Of a DNA stretch of 64,000 nt, positions 34,336 to 44,404 are shown piece by piece. Position 1 is the stretch's first letter. Each line of letters begins with the position of its first letter. Origin of the DNA: Deltaproteobacteria bacterium (GTDB lineage Bacteria; Myxococcota_A; Polyangia; Polyangiales; Ga0077539); assembly GCA_016218725.1 (NCBI GenBank), contig JACRDB010000066.1:248001-312000 (forward strand). Reading direction: 5' to 3'. A program made the translations under genes and the position numbers. The notes beneath the pieces were generated by a model. That model was not told the DNA's origin, made no database searches, and saw only the letters and a list, made by a program, of their open reading frames with translations.

Positions 34336-34969
34336 CCTCACAAAATCCCTTGCCGCTGCGTGCGTTCTGGCCCTCCAGCTCGCGCCCCGGGAGGCCGTCG
34401 CCGGGCCCCTCTCGCTCTTCCTCGAGGGCGAGCTCGGCGGCTCCTACTCCAACGTCATCGCCTTCACCAACACCATGCTCCTGCCCGGGGTGAGCGTCCC
34501 GGGCGCCACGGAGACGAAGCTCGTCGGCAGCCGCTTCGGGGCCTTCGCGGGGGTCTTCGTGGGGCCCGTGGGCTTCGGCCTCCATGGCGCCCTCTCGCGC
34601 TTCTCGCCGTATGACATCGGCACCCTCGGGCCGGAGCTCCGGGTGCGGCTCCCCACGCCCCTGGTGCAGCCCTACGCGCGCCTCCAGGGGGGCTACGCCT
34701 GGCTCGGCGCCGTCAACGCCCAGCAGGTGTGGCGCTGCATGCCCACCAGCACCTCCACGCAGTGCCCCAGCGTCGCTGGGTGGTACCTGGGCGCGGGCCT
34801 CGGGATCGACTTCCTCCTCGGGCGCTACATCTCCGTCGGAGGCGACCTCGGGCTGGACATCCTGAACTTCTCGCGCTCGGCCTCGCCCACCACCGTGGAC
34901 TACACCATGGAGGGCTCCTCCGTGGGCCTCCAGGCCACGCTCGCCGCGCACGCCACGCTGCGGTTGTAG
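34328..34969 (+). CDS. Outer-membrane beta-barrel-like protein
   Basis: 213 residues. Signal peptide (SLAAACVLALQLAPREAVAG). The mature part alternates short hydrophobic strands ending in aromatics, with regular Gly turns (SLFLEGELGGSYSNV, GAFAGVFVGPVGFGLHGALSRF, GYAWLGAVNAQQ, GAGLGIDFLLGRYISVGGDLGLDIL) and a terminal strand AHATLRL, the pattern of a small 8-strand OmpA/OMP-b-brl barrel. One Cys pair (RCMPTSTSTQCP) sits in a loop. It is translated from within the yacG gene end. Function not identifiable. Confidence 0.75.
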   Translation: MPDLTKSLAAACVLALQLAPREAVAGPLSLFLEGELGGSYSNVIAFTNTMLLPGVSVPGATETKLVGSRFGAFAGVFVGPVGFGLHGALSRFSPYDIGTLGPELRVRLPTPLVQPYARLQGGYAWLGAVNAQQVWRCMPTSTSTQCPSVAGWYLGAGLGIDFLLGRYISVGGDLGLDILNFSRSASPTTVDYTMEGSSVGLQATLAAHATLRL

Positions 34970-35025
34970 TCAGCGCGGCGCCCGCCGGGAGCTCCTGGGA
35001 AACCCCCGGAGAGCGCCGCAGGCGG

Positions 35026-36933
<1,908 letters not shown>

Positions 36934-37002
36934 GACACACTCCTCCTGTGGGGTCCCTAGAGCCGCCCGGCGCCTCTCGCGCTCCGCTCTGAACGCTGCG
37001 GC

Positions 37003-37030
37003 AACCTAGCCATCCGGCACCCTCAGTCAA
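37003..37030 (-). promoter_or_regulatory. Putative sigma70-type promoter of dnaK
   Basis: On the minus strand TTGACT (37030-37025) and TAGGTT (37008-37003) are separated by 16 bp, about 70 bp upstream of the dnaK start. No CIRCE element is visible. Weak -10. Confidence 0.45.
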
Positions 37031-37078
37031 GACCCGTGCCAAGGTCCCGGTGCGTTCTTGACCCCCGCGCTGGCGTGG

Positions 37079-37459
37079 TTATGGTGTGGGGTGGTGGCCT
37101 GCACCACCCTCCGCGGGGGCGCCGGGCCATACCCGGCAGGTCCCGGGGTCCACCAAAGCCGTGAAATCCCGGTCGCCCACGCGAAGCCAGGACCCCTCCA
37201 GGCGGGCCTCGGGGGCGCCGGAGCCGAGCCTGGAGACGACCTCCCTGCCGCCACAATTCACGGCCCAGCCGAGCGTCTTCTCGCCGACCCGCACCACGCC
37301 GACGGTCAGGGCCCCCGCCGCGAAGGTCGCCGTGGGCTCGAAGCGCGGGCGGCGGAGCCTCGCGAAGCGCGCCAGGAGTAGCCCGACCACCAGCACCGAG
37401 GCCAGCGCCCGGAGCGCCAGCGAGCGCGCCAGGGAGCCCGTGGTGATGGCGGCGCTCAG
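37079..37459 (-). CDS. Small single-TM protein following the giant TPR gene
   Basis: About 125 residues: a TM helix near the N-terminus (ALASVLVVGLLLARFARL) and an extracytoplasmic domain with short beta strands and one Cys pair (AVNCGGREVV ... PGTCRVW). The start is uncertain: a CTG codon overlaps the TPR gene's stop (CTGA) and would give coupled translation, while in-frame ATG or GTG codons fall inside the TM helix or far upstream. No family recognised. Confidence 0.4.
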   Translation of the reverse strand: MSAAITTGSLARSLALRALASVLVVGLLLARFARLRRPRFEPTATFAAGALTVGVVRVGEKTLGWAVNCGGREVVSRLGSGAPEARLEGSWLRVGDRDFTALVDPGTCRVWPGAPAEGGAGHHPTP

Positions 37460-40400
37460 CGAAGCTCCAGGTCCTGGACGGCGGCCTGCACGCTCCGGAA
37501 GGCCTCGGTGTTGGGCGGGGCGACGGTGAGGTACTGGTGGTAGTACTCCAGCGCCTGGCGGGCGTTCTGGTCCCTCACCAGGTCCCCGAGGAGCCGCAGG
37601 GACTGCACGTACCACGTGGGCACCGGGCGTAGCTGTCGCCCCAGGGCCAGGGAGCGCTCCAGGGCCGTGCGGGCCGCTCCCGCGCGGCCCGCGTCGGCCT
37701 GGAGGCGCCCGAGGTGATAGAACCAGTCCCCGTGCGTGGGGTCGTGCTCCGTGGCGGTCCGGAAGGCGATGATGGCCTCCTCGGGGTGCCCGAGGGCGTC
37801 GTTCACCTCGCCGCCGGTGGCGTAGGCGGCCCAGAACTGCGGGTCGTACTGCGTGGCGAGGCGAATGTCCGCCAGGGCCTGGCGGGCGGCGCCCTGGTGC
37901 ACCTGGATGCTCGCGCGCACCCAGTAGCCCCGCGGGAAGGTGCGGTCCAGGTCAATGGACTGCTGGGCGAGCTGGATCGCCCGGAGGATGTCCCCGGTGC
38001 GCCAGTGGGCCTCGGCGCAGTAGGCCTTGAAGTCCGCCCGCTGGGGGTTGAGCTCCATCGCGCGGTCGAGGTAGTGCACCGCGTCCAGGAAATTGCCCGC
38101 CCCGAGCCTGGCGCGCCCGAGGAGGTACTGCGCCTCGGCGTGGGTGGGGTGGTTCACGGTGACCCGTGACAGGAGCCCGTCGGCCTCGCCGAAGTTGTTG
38201 AGCTGGATCAGCGTGGCCGCGAGGCGAACGATGAGCTCCACGCTGTCGGGGTTGCGCTGGAGGGCCTCGCGGAAGGTGATCAGCGCCTGCGGGAGCTCGC
38301 CGCGGGCCTCGGCCAGGACGCCCCGGGCCAGGGCCAGGCCTGGGTAGTCCGCGTCCCCGCGGGCGACGGCCTCGAACTCCCGGTTGGCGTCGTCCAGGCG
38401 CTGCATCAGCCGGTAGATCTCACCGAGCTGGAAGTGCGCGGCCATGTCATCCCGGTCGCGCTGGACGGCGACGAGGAGCTCCTGCTCGGCGCCGGCCAGG
38501 TCCCCGCGGGTGAAGCGCAGGTGGCTCCGGGCGCGGTGCAGCGCGGCCCCGTCGGGCACGTGCGTGGCCGCGTCGAGGAGCACCTGCTCCGCGGCGTCGT
38601 GGCGCTGCAGCGTGGAGAGGAGCTCCGAGAGGGCCACGTAGGCATCCAGGCTCTCGGGTTGCAGCCGGATGGCCTCGCCGAACTCGCGCTCGGCCAGGGG
38701 CCCGTCGCGCCCGGCGGCGTGGGCCTTGCCGAGCCAGTAGTGGAGCCTCCCGTCGTTGGGGTGGCGCCGCAGGGCGGGCTCCAGGACCGCCTTGGCGTCC
38801 GCCACCTGGTTGAGCGCCAGGGACGCCTGGGCCTCGCCGATGACCGCGTCGAGGTTCTCGGCGTTGGCGCTCCGGGCGTTGTGGAACCGCGCCAGGGCGT
38901 CCGTAAAGCTCGACTGCCGCAGGAAGATCGACCCGAGGCCCACCAGCGCCGAGGCGCTGCGCGGGTCGTACTCCAGCGCGCGTTGGAAGCGCCGCTGGGC
39001 CTCGGTGACGTGGTCCCGGGCGAGCTCCACCTGGCCGGCCACCACGTTGGCGTCGGCGCGCTCCGTGGGCGACGCGGGGTTCGTCGCCGCGGGAGCCCTC
39101 GCGGGCGGGCGCCCGGGGCCCGGGGCCGCGGGGCCCCCATCCCTGATCAGGTCTCGCACCAGCTCCAGGGCGCGCTCGCGGCCCTCCGGGGTGTTGGCCA
39201 CGAGCCTCGCCAGGAGGATCCTGGCCCCGGCGTGGCGGGGCTCCAGCTCCAGCACGCCCTGGGCCTCGCGCACGGCGCCGTCGCGGTCCCCGAGGTCGCT
39301 CATGGCGCGCGCCAGGAGGTACCGCGAGCGCGGCGTGGGCCTGCGGTCGCGCCCGGCCCTCGCCGCCCGGAGCGTCTGCGCGGGGTCCCCCTGCGCGAAG
39401 GCCGCCAGCGTGGCGAGGTCCCGCGCCGCCGGGTCGCTGCGGGTGAGCCGGGCCACCTCGCGGAAATTGTTACGGGAGAGCGCGTCGGAGGCCCGGGCGA
39501 GGTTCAGGTACCGCATCCCCGGCGGGGCCTCGGAGAGCTTCGTCAAGAGCTGCCGGGCGCGGCCGGTGCGCGTCGCGTCCGCGCCGAAGCGCGCCACCAC
39601 GAGGTTGTTGGCGTACACCGCGTAGGCGCGCAGCTCGCCCTCCTGGGGCACGCGCTCGATGGCCTGGTCCAGCCGCCGGAGCGAGCCCATGGCGCGGTCG
39701 TAGGTGTCGCGCTCCAGGCTCCGGTCCACGAGCTGCACCACCCGCGCGGCGGCCTCCCGGCGCGCCGGTCCATGGATCTGGTCGTCGAACCAGTTCTTCC
39801 CGAAGGCCCCGTAGGGCGTGAGCGAGAGCCCCGCGCCCGCCACCAGCAGCACGCCGATGACCCCGAGGGCCGTGAACAGGTACCGCATGCGCTTCCTGCG
39901 CACGAGGTCGTCCACCGGCGGCGGCTCCGGCTTGATCTCCCGGAACAGGGGCTTGCGCTCAGGCTTCTTCTGCGGCCCCGGCTGCGACGGCGAGGTCGGC
40001 GCGCGGAAGCTGTCGAACTCCCCGAAGGGCTGAGGGGCATCCAACGGCGGCGGCGCCCCGATGCCCAGCGGGTCCTCCGCCGGCGCGGGCGGCTCCGAGG
40101 GGAGCGGCGCGGCGCCGAGGTCGATTTCACCGAAGGTCGCGCCCCCCGGTGGCGCCGAGACGTTCACGGGCTGCGGCACCGACGCGCGCATCGAGCGCGA
40201 TCCCACGGCCTCCACGACGCCGCCGGTGAACGACGAGAAGTCATTCGGGTCCCTCCCCCGCGCAACGGCGATGGGGAGGTTCTCGTCGGTGCCCACGGTG
40301 AAGGCCTTCTTCTCGACGGCGATGCGCGCGAGCCGGGTGGTGCCCCCGAGGGTGTTGCTCCCGGGCTCCCGAGCGCCGTCGGAGCTCTCCCCGGGCGCCT

Positions 40401-41307
40401 CGGACACCGGCGGGAGCCTCAACGGCGGCGGGATGATCGGCGCCTCCAGGTCCACCTCGTCGGGGTCCACCGCGGGCGGCAGGAGCGCCGCGGCCTCGGC
40501 GGAGCCCTGCACCGGCGTGCTCGCGTCGGGCACCCGCTGGAGAGTCTGGCTGCTCACCGACGGCAGCCCACCGGAAGACACCGAAGGGAGTCCCCCCGAG
40601 GACACCAGCGGTAGCCCTGCGCCCGAAACCAACGGCAGCCCTGCGCCCGAAACCAACGGCAACCCAACGCCCGACACCGACGGCAACCCGCTCCCAGACA
40701 CCGACGGCAGCCCGCTCCCAGACACCGACGGCAGCCCGCTCCCAGACACCGACGGGAGGCCCGCGCTCGACACCGCAGGGAGCTCCGCCCCCCCTCTGCC
40801 CACCGCGGGCAGACCCGTGAAGCCCCGTGACACCGCAGGGAGACCTACACCACCCGACGAGACCGCAGGGAGACCTACACCACCCGCAGAAACCGCTGGG
40901 AGGTCGGCCACGCCCTGGGAGACGGCGGGCAGGTCCGTGACACCCCTGGAGACCGCGGGGAGGTCTGCGAGGGAGCCGTCGCGGGTCTGGGGCAGGGCGA
41001 GGTTCAGGTCTGCGGGCACCGGGAGCGCGGCGCTGGTGTCCTTGGGGAGGGGCAGCGGCGCGGAGGAGGCCTTGACGGCGCTGGTCCGGGGACCCCGATC
41101 GGGCTCCTGGGGGAGCGGCAGGGCGCCCTCGGGCCCGGCGGAGGGTCGGGGCACCGGGGGGATGCCCGTCTGGGTGGTGGCGTCGGGGCGCTTGACCTGG
41201 AAGGTGGCGCCACACTTGGGGCACCGCATCCGCATCCCCGTGGAGGGGATGCGTTGCTCGTTCAGCTCAAACGGTGTCTGACAGGCCTCGCAGCGAACCT
41301 CGAACAT
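37456..41307 (-). CDS. Giant MJ0042 zinc-ribbon / repeat / TPR membrane protein
   Basis: 1283 residues. The N-terminus is an MJ0042-type zinc ribbon (VRCEACQTPFEL ... MRCPKCGATFQV). Residues ~108-250 hold about 20 short LPAVS/LPSVS repeats. A long disordered Pro-rich linker follows, then one TM helix (YLFTALGVIGVLLVAGAGLSL) near residue 480. The C-terminal ~750 residues are TPR arrays (ALQRFQRALEYDPRSASALVGLGSIFLR, AQYLLGRARLGAGNFLDAVHYLDRAMELNP and many more). MJ0042-TPR proteins are frequent in myxobacteria and are linked to gliding and cell polarity (for example AglT/PilF-like factors). A large scaffold at the inner membrane is the likely role, unproven here. Confidence 0.85.
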   Translation of the reverse strand: MFEVRCEACQTPFELNEQRIPSTGMRMRCPKCGATFQVKRPDATTQTGIPPVPRPSAGPEGALPLPQEPDRGPRTSAVKASSAPLPLPKDTSAALPVPADLNLALPQTRDGSLADLPAVSRGVTDLPAVSQGVADLPAVSAGGVGLPAVSSGGVGLPAVSRGFTGLPAVGRGGAELPAVSSAGLPSVSGSGLPSVSGSGLPSVSGSGLPSVSGVGLPLVSGAGLPLVSGAGLPLVSSGGLPSVSSGGLPSVSSQTLQRVPDASTPVQGSAEAAALLPPAVDPDEVDLEAPIIPPPLRLPPVSEAPGESSDGAREPGSNTLGGTTRLARIAVEKKAFTVGTDENLPIAVARGRDPNDFSSFTGGVVEAVGSRSMRASVPQPVNVSAPPGGATFGEIDLGAAPLPSEPPAPAEDPLGIGAPPPLDAPQPFGEFDSFRAPTSPSQPGPQKKPERKPLFREIKPEPPPVDDLVRRKRMRYLFTALGVIGVLLVAGAGLSLTPYGAFGKNWFDDQIHGPARREAAARVVQLVDRSLERDTYDRAMGSLRRLDQAIERVPQEGELRAYAVYANNLVVARFGADATRTGRARQLLTKLSEAPPGMRYLNLARASDALSRNNFREVARLTRSDPAARDLATLAAFAQGDPAQTLRAARAGRDRRPTPRSRYLLARAMSDLGDRDGAVREAQGVLELEPRHAGARILLARLVANTPEGRERALELVRDLIRDGGPAAPGPGRPPARAPAATNPASPTERADANVVAGQVELARDHVTEAQRRFQRALEYDPRSASALVGLGSIFLRQSSFTDALARFHNARSANAENLDAVIGEAQASLALNQVADAKAVLEPALRRHPNDGRLHYWLGKAHAAGRDGPLAEREFGEAIRLQPESLDAYVALSELLSTLQRHDAAEQVLLDAATHVPDGAALHRARSHLRFTRGDLAGAEQELLVAVQRDRDDMAAHFQLGEIYRLMQRLDDANREFEAVARGDADYPGLALARGVLAEARGELPQALITFREALQRNPDSVELIVRLAATLIQLNNFGEADGLLSRVTVNHPTHAEAQYLLGRARLGAGNFLDAVHYLDRAMELNPQRADFKAYCAEAHWRTGDILRAIQLAQQSIDLDRTFPRGYWVRASIQVHQGAARQALADIRLATQYDPQFWAAYATGGEVNDALGHPEEAIIAFRTATEHDPTHGDWFYHLGRLQADAGRAGAARTALERSLALGRQLRPVPTWYVQSLRLLGDLVRDQNARQALEYYHQYLTVAPPNTEAFRSVQAAVQDLELR
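40560..40985 (-). repeat. Tandem in-gene repeat coding LP[AS]VS units
   Basis: About 20 copies of a degenerate unit, varying between roughly 18 and 27 bp, inside the TPR gene, e.g. encoding SGSGLPSV, SGAGLPLV, SRGVTDLPAV. Two sub-families are visible: near-identical GLPSVSGS copies around 40690-40750 and more diverged LPAVS copies toward 40985. Identical neighbouring copies suggest recent slippage or unequal crossing-over. Length variation between strains would be expected. Confidence 0.85.
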
Positions 41308-41370
41308 CGGACTCTTTCCTCGGTCTCCGGCGCGGCGCCCCCGGGTCTAAGGGGGGCGCCGCGCCATCGG

Positions 41371-42321
41371 TCAACGGGCCACGCGGTCGCGACCACCTTC
41401 CTTCGCACGGTACATCGCTTTGTCGGCGCGCTGGAACAGGGTCTCGGCCCCGTCCGCGTCCGCCGGGAACGCCGCCACGCCGATGGAGATCCCCGGGCGG
41501 AGGGTGACCCCCTCGCGCTGGTACCGGTGGCACCTCACGGCCTCCAGGAGCTCCTGGCCGACGGCCTCCGAGGCGTCCCCGTCGAGGCCCGGCAGCGCGA
41601 CCAGGAACTCGTCGCCGCCGAAGCGGCAGGCGTAGCCCCGCTCACCCAGGACCCTCCCGAGGACGCGGCCCGTCTCACCGATGACGTAGGCCCCGAAGAG
41701 GTGCCCGTGGCGGTCGTTGATGGCCTTTACCCCGTCCATGTCCAGGACCAGGAGGCCCAGCGGGCGACCCTCGGCCCGGGCCGCGTCGAGGGACCTTGGG
41801 AGCTCCTGATCGAAGCGCCGACGGACCCAGAGGCCCGACAGGTCGTCCAGGTCCAGGAGGCGCTTCAGGTGGTCGTCGTAGGCCTGCTCCACGAGGTCCT
41901 GGAGCTCGAAGCGCAGCACCGAGCGCCCGAGCGTCAAGCGGTCCCCGGGGACCAGCGGGGCCTCGGCGATCCTCCGGCCATTGACCGAGGTGCCGTTGGT
42001 GCTCCCGAGGTCCAGCACCACCCAGCCGTCACCACGGTCCTCCAGGCGGCAGTGGCGCCAGGAGACGCCCGCGTCGGTCAGGCACACCTGCCCGGAGGGG
42101 TCCCGGCCCGCCGTGGCCTGTGCCTGGAGGGCCCAGCGGCGCCCCACCTCGTTGCCCGAGAGCACCACCAGCGCGGGCCTGCGGGCCTCGGACAGAGCGC
42201 TGCCAAGCTCCGCGCGGAGGCGCAACCCGTCGTCCAGCGGGAGCGTGCGGAGGGCCTCGCCGCCGGGGGGCGGGCACAGATCCTTCTCGGGCGGCGCGTC
42301 GGGGCCGGCCATCGTCGCCAT
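41371..42321 (-). CDS. FHA-GGDEF diguanylate cyclase
   Basis: 316 residues. The FHA domain is visible around residues 45-140 (GRRWALQAQATAGRDPSG ... SWRHCRLEDRGDGW, LGSTNGTSVNGRRI), a phosphothreonine reader. The GGDEF domain follows with the intact active loop RFGGDEFLVALP, plus DMDGVKAINDRHGH (substrate binding) and the GISIGVAAFP, ADKAMYRAK elements. It should make c-di-GMP when recruited to a phosphorylated partner. No RxxD inhibition site is seen just before the loop, so product inhibition may be absent. Together with the EAL-CZB gene at 1469-2839 it gives both sides of c-di-GMP turnover. Confidence 0.92.
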   Translation of the reverse strand: MATMAGPDAPPEKDLCPPPGGEALRTLPLDDGLRLRAELGSALSEARRPALVVLSGNEVGRRWALQAQATAGRDPSGQVCLTDAGVSWRHCRLEDRGDGWVVLDLGSTNGTSVNGRRIAEAPLVPGDRLTLGRSVLRFELQDLVEQAYDDHLKRLLDLDDLSGLWVRRRFDQELPRSLDAARAEGRPLGLLVLDMDGVKAINDRHGHLFGAYVIGETGRVLGRVLGERGYACRFGGDEFLVALPGLDGDASEAVGQELLEAVRCHRYQREGVTLRPGISIGVAAFPADADGAETLFQRADKAMYRAKEGGRDRVAR

Positions 42322-42390
42322 GGTACCACCCCCGGCGCTCCCCGGAGGTCTCTTTGTCGCGAGGGTTTCTGCTGCGCTAGACTCCGACCG

Positions 42391-43773
42391 ATGGCCGACG
42401 AGGACAGCAAGACCATGACCGCGCCGGCCCTGAGGGCCCGGGCGCCCTCGTCGCGCTTCGTGGAGGTGGTCTCCCCTGGCACCCCCTCACCCTTCCGAGC
42501 CCGCGAGGGCGTGGTGCGCATCGGCCGCGAGGACGGCAACGAGATCGTCATCCGGGACCCCTTTGTCTCCAGGTGCCACCTGGAGATTCGTATCTTCCCC
42601 CACGGCGTCGAGGCCGTGGACCTGGACACCAAGAATGGCACGCATTTCCAGGGCGCCAGGATCCGAGAGCTGGCCCTGAAGGACGAGGTGTCCCTGATCC
42701 TCGGCAAGCAGGTCACCATCCGGGTGCGCGTCGGGGACGACGCCAAGGCCCACCGCCCGGACCCCACCGGGAGCGAGCTGGTCGGCAACTCCCCGCCCAT
42801 GGAGCGCCTCCGAGCGGCCCTGGGGAGGCTGAGCCCCTCGCCCCTGACGGTGCTCATCGAGGGCGAGACCGGCACCGGCAAGGAGGTCCTGGCGCGGTCC
42901 ATCCACGCGCTGTCTCCCCGGTCCAACAAGCCCTTTGTGGTGTTCGACTGCGCGGCGGTGTCTCCAAACCTCATCGCCTCGGAGCTCTTCGGACACCTCA
43001 AGGGCGCCTACACCGGCGCTGTATCCTCCAGCGAGGGCGCCTTCCGCCACGCCCACACCGGCACCCTGTTCCTGGACGAGGTGGGCGAGCTGCCCCTGGA
43101 GCTCCAGCCCGCCCTCCTGCGCGCCCTGGAGGCCAGGCAGGTCAAGCCCGTGGGGAGCGAGAGCTACCAGGCCGTGGACGTGCGGGTGGTGGCCGCCACC
43201 AACCGCTCGCTGGAGGCCGAGGTCGAGGCCGGGCGCTTCCGCAAGGACCTGCTCTTCCGCCTCGCCGTCGGGCGCCTGAAGGTCCCGCCGCTGCGCGCCC
43301 GCGCGGAGGACATCCCGGAGCTGGCCCGGCACTTCGCGGCCAACCTCGGGGGGACCCTCGCCCCGGCGGTCCTGGACGCCCTCTCCGTGCAGCCCTGGCC
43401 AGGCAACGTGCGGGAGCTGCGCAACGCCGTGGAGCGTGCCGTGATGCTCGCCGGGGGCGCCGGGTGCCTGGTCACCTCGCTGGACGATGACCTGGACTTC
43501 GACGACCCGCCGGAGGGCTCCTCCCGGGCAGACACCCTGGCCCCGGGGTCCCTGGTACCACCCCCCGAGCTCCTCGCGATGCAGTTCCAGGACGCCAAGC
43601 AGGTCGCCGTGGATACCTTCGAGCGGGAGTACCTCCTCAAGCTCTTCGAGGCCGCCGGGTACAACCTCTCGCAGGCCGCGAGGGTGTCCGGTGTCCACCG
43701 GCGCTATCTCCGCGAGCTCTTCAAGAAGCACGGCCTGGACACCACAGCCCTGCGCGCCCTGAAGAACCGCTGA
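42391..43773 (+). CDS. FHA-domain sigma54-dependent (NtrC-family) activator
   Basis: 460 residues from the ATG at 42391. The N-terminal FHA domain (GVVRIGREDGNEIVIRDPFVSRCHLEIRI, DTKNGTHFQG) replaces the usual receiver, so input is a phospho-Thr partner, as in many myxobacterial enhancer-binding proteins. The central AAA+ domain has Walker A GETGTGKEVLARSI, the sigma54 loop GAYTGA (a tolerated variant of GAFTGA), Walker B GTLFLDEVGELP and the R-finger region. The C-terminal Fis-type HTH is YNLSQAARVSGVHRRYLRELFKK. It should activate sigma54 promoters in response to a Ser/Thr kinase. Confidence 0.93.
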   Translation: MADEDSKTMTAPALRARAPSSRFVEVVSPGTPSPFRAREGVVRIGREDGNEIVIRDPFVSRCHLEIRIFPHGVEAVDLDTKNGTHFQGARIRELALKDEVSLILGKQVTIRVRVGDDAKAHRPDPTGSELVGNSPPMERLRAALGRLSPSPLTVLIEGETGTGKEVLARSIHALSPRSNKPFVVFDCAAVSPNLIASELFGHLKGAYTGAVSSSEGAFRHAHTGTLFLDEVGELPLELQPALLRALEARQVKPVGSESYQAVDVRVVAATNRSLEAEVEAGRFRKDLLFRLAVGRLKVPPLRARAEDIPELARHFAANLGGTLAPAVLDALSVQPWPGNVRELRNAVERAVMLAGGAGCLVTSLDDDLDFDDPPEGSSRADTLAPGSLVPPPELLAMQFQDAKQVAVDTFEREYLLKLFEAAGYNLSQAARVSGVHRRYLRELFKKHGLDTTALRALKNR

Positions 43774-43778
43774 GCGGC

Positions 43779-44306
43779 CTACCCGTGCGCCTCGCAGGGC
43801 TCGATCTTCAGCGCCAGCGTCTCATCGCCGGACACGACCCCCTGCGCCAGGAACTCCGGCAGCGCCCGCAGCGCCTCCCGGGTCAGCGCCCGCAGCGCCG
43901 GGCTCTGGCTGCACCAGGCCAGCACCGGCCCGTCCCCCCAGGCCGCCAGCACCATCCCCTCGTTGGCGGGCTCCGCGCCCCCGGCGACCACCACGGGCAC
44001 CCTGGAGCCTCGCGAGGGCACCCACAGCGACCACACCACCCCGGCGGCGTGGTGGTCGCGCGGCGTCCAGGTCACCCAGAGGGAGTCCTGCAACACCCCA
44101 CGGCGTCCCGCTGGAAGCTCCCTCCGCGTGGCCCCTCGCGCGACCAGCACCGGGAGGTACGCTCGGTAGAACGCCCTGCGGGCCTCCTCCCGGCGCCCGC
44201 GGAACACCCTCGGGTGCCTCGCCGAAGCCCCCTCCTGCCAGCGGTAGCGCCGCCCCGCAACCTGGAGGATCTCCGCCGCCCGCTGGCTCTGGAATGCGAT
44301 GGTCAT
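43779..44306 (-). CDS. Unknown cytosolic protein, divergent from the NtrC-like regulator
   Basis: 175 residues from the ATG at 44306, chosen over a longer TTG. No family recognised. Soluble, with a Trp/Arg-rich N-terminal half and a beta-rich middle. It is separated from the divergent regulator by ~98 bp that contain two operator-like repeats, so it is a likely target of that regulator. It is convergent with the FHA activator (5-bp gap). Confidence 0.6.
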   Translation of the reverse strand: MTIAFQSQRAAEILQVAGRRYRWQEGASARHPRVFRGRREEARRAFYRAYLPVLVARGATRRELPAGRRGVLQDSLWVTWTPRDHHAAGVVWSLWVPSRGSRVPVVVAGGAEPANEGMVLAAWGDGPVLAWCSQSPALRALTREALRALPEFLAQGVVSGDETLALKIEPCEAHG

Positions 44307-44348
44307 GCCCCGAGACAACCATCAACGGGCGTTCAGTACCACCCCCGA

Positions 44349-44390
44349 TGGACATATCCTGTCACTGGCATTGGACATATCCTGTCACTG
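44349..44390. promoter_or_regulatory. Twin operator-like direct repeats, each a GACA-N5-TGTC palindrome
   Basis: TGGACATATCCTGTCACTG occurs twice exactly (44349-44367 and 44372-44390), starts 23 bp apart (about two helical turns). Each copy holds an imperfect inverted repeat GACA-TATCC-TGTC. The pair lies in the intergenic space between the divergent genes at 44306 and 44405, where a regulator would bind cooperatively. The protein that binds it is unknown; the neighbouring NtrC-like protein is the obvious candidate. Confidence 0.7.
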
Positions 44391-44404
44391 CCGGGGGCCC
44401 TGCG

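Noticed and set aside
37058..37084. A plus-strand promoter (TTGACC, TTATGG) upstream of dnaK
   Set aside because: No plus-strand gene follows; the -10 is poor, and the region is the end of a minus-strand gene.
42391..43773. The GAYTGA loop of the FHA activator as a defect
   Set aside because: Tyr in place of Phe is a tolerated substitution in active enhancer-binding proteins.
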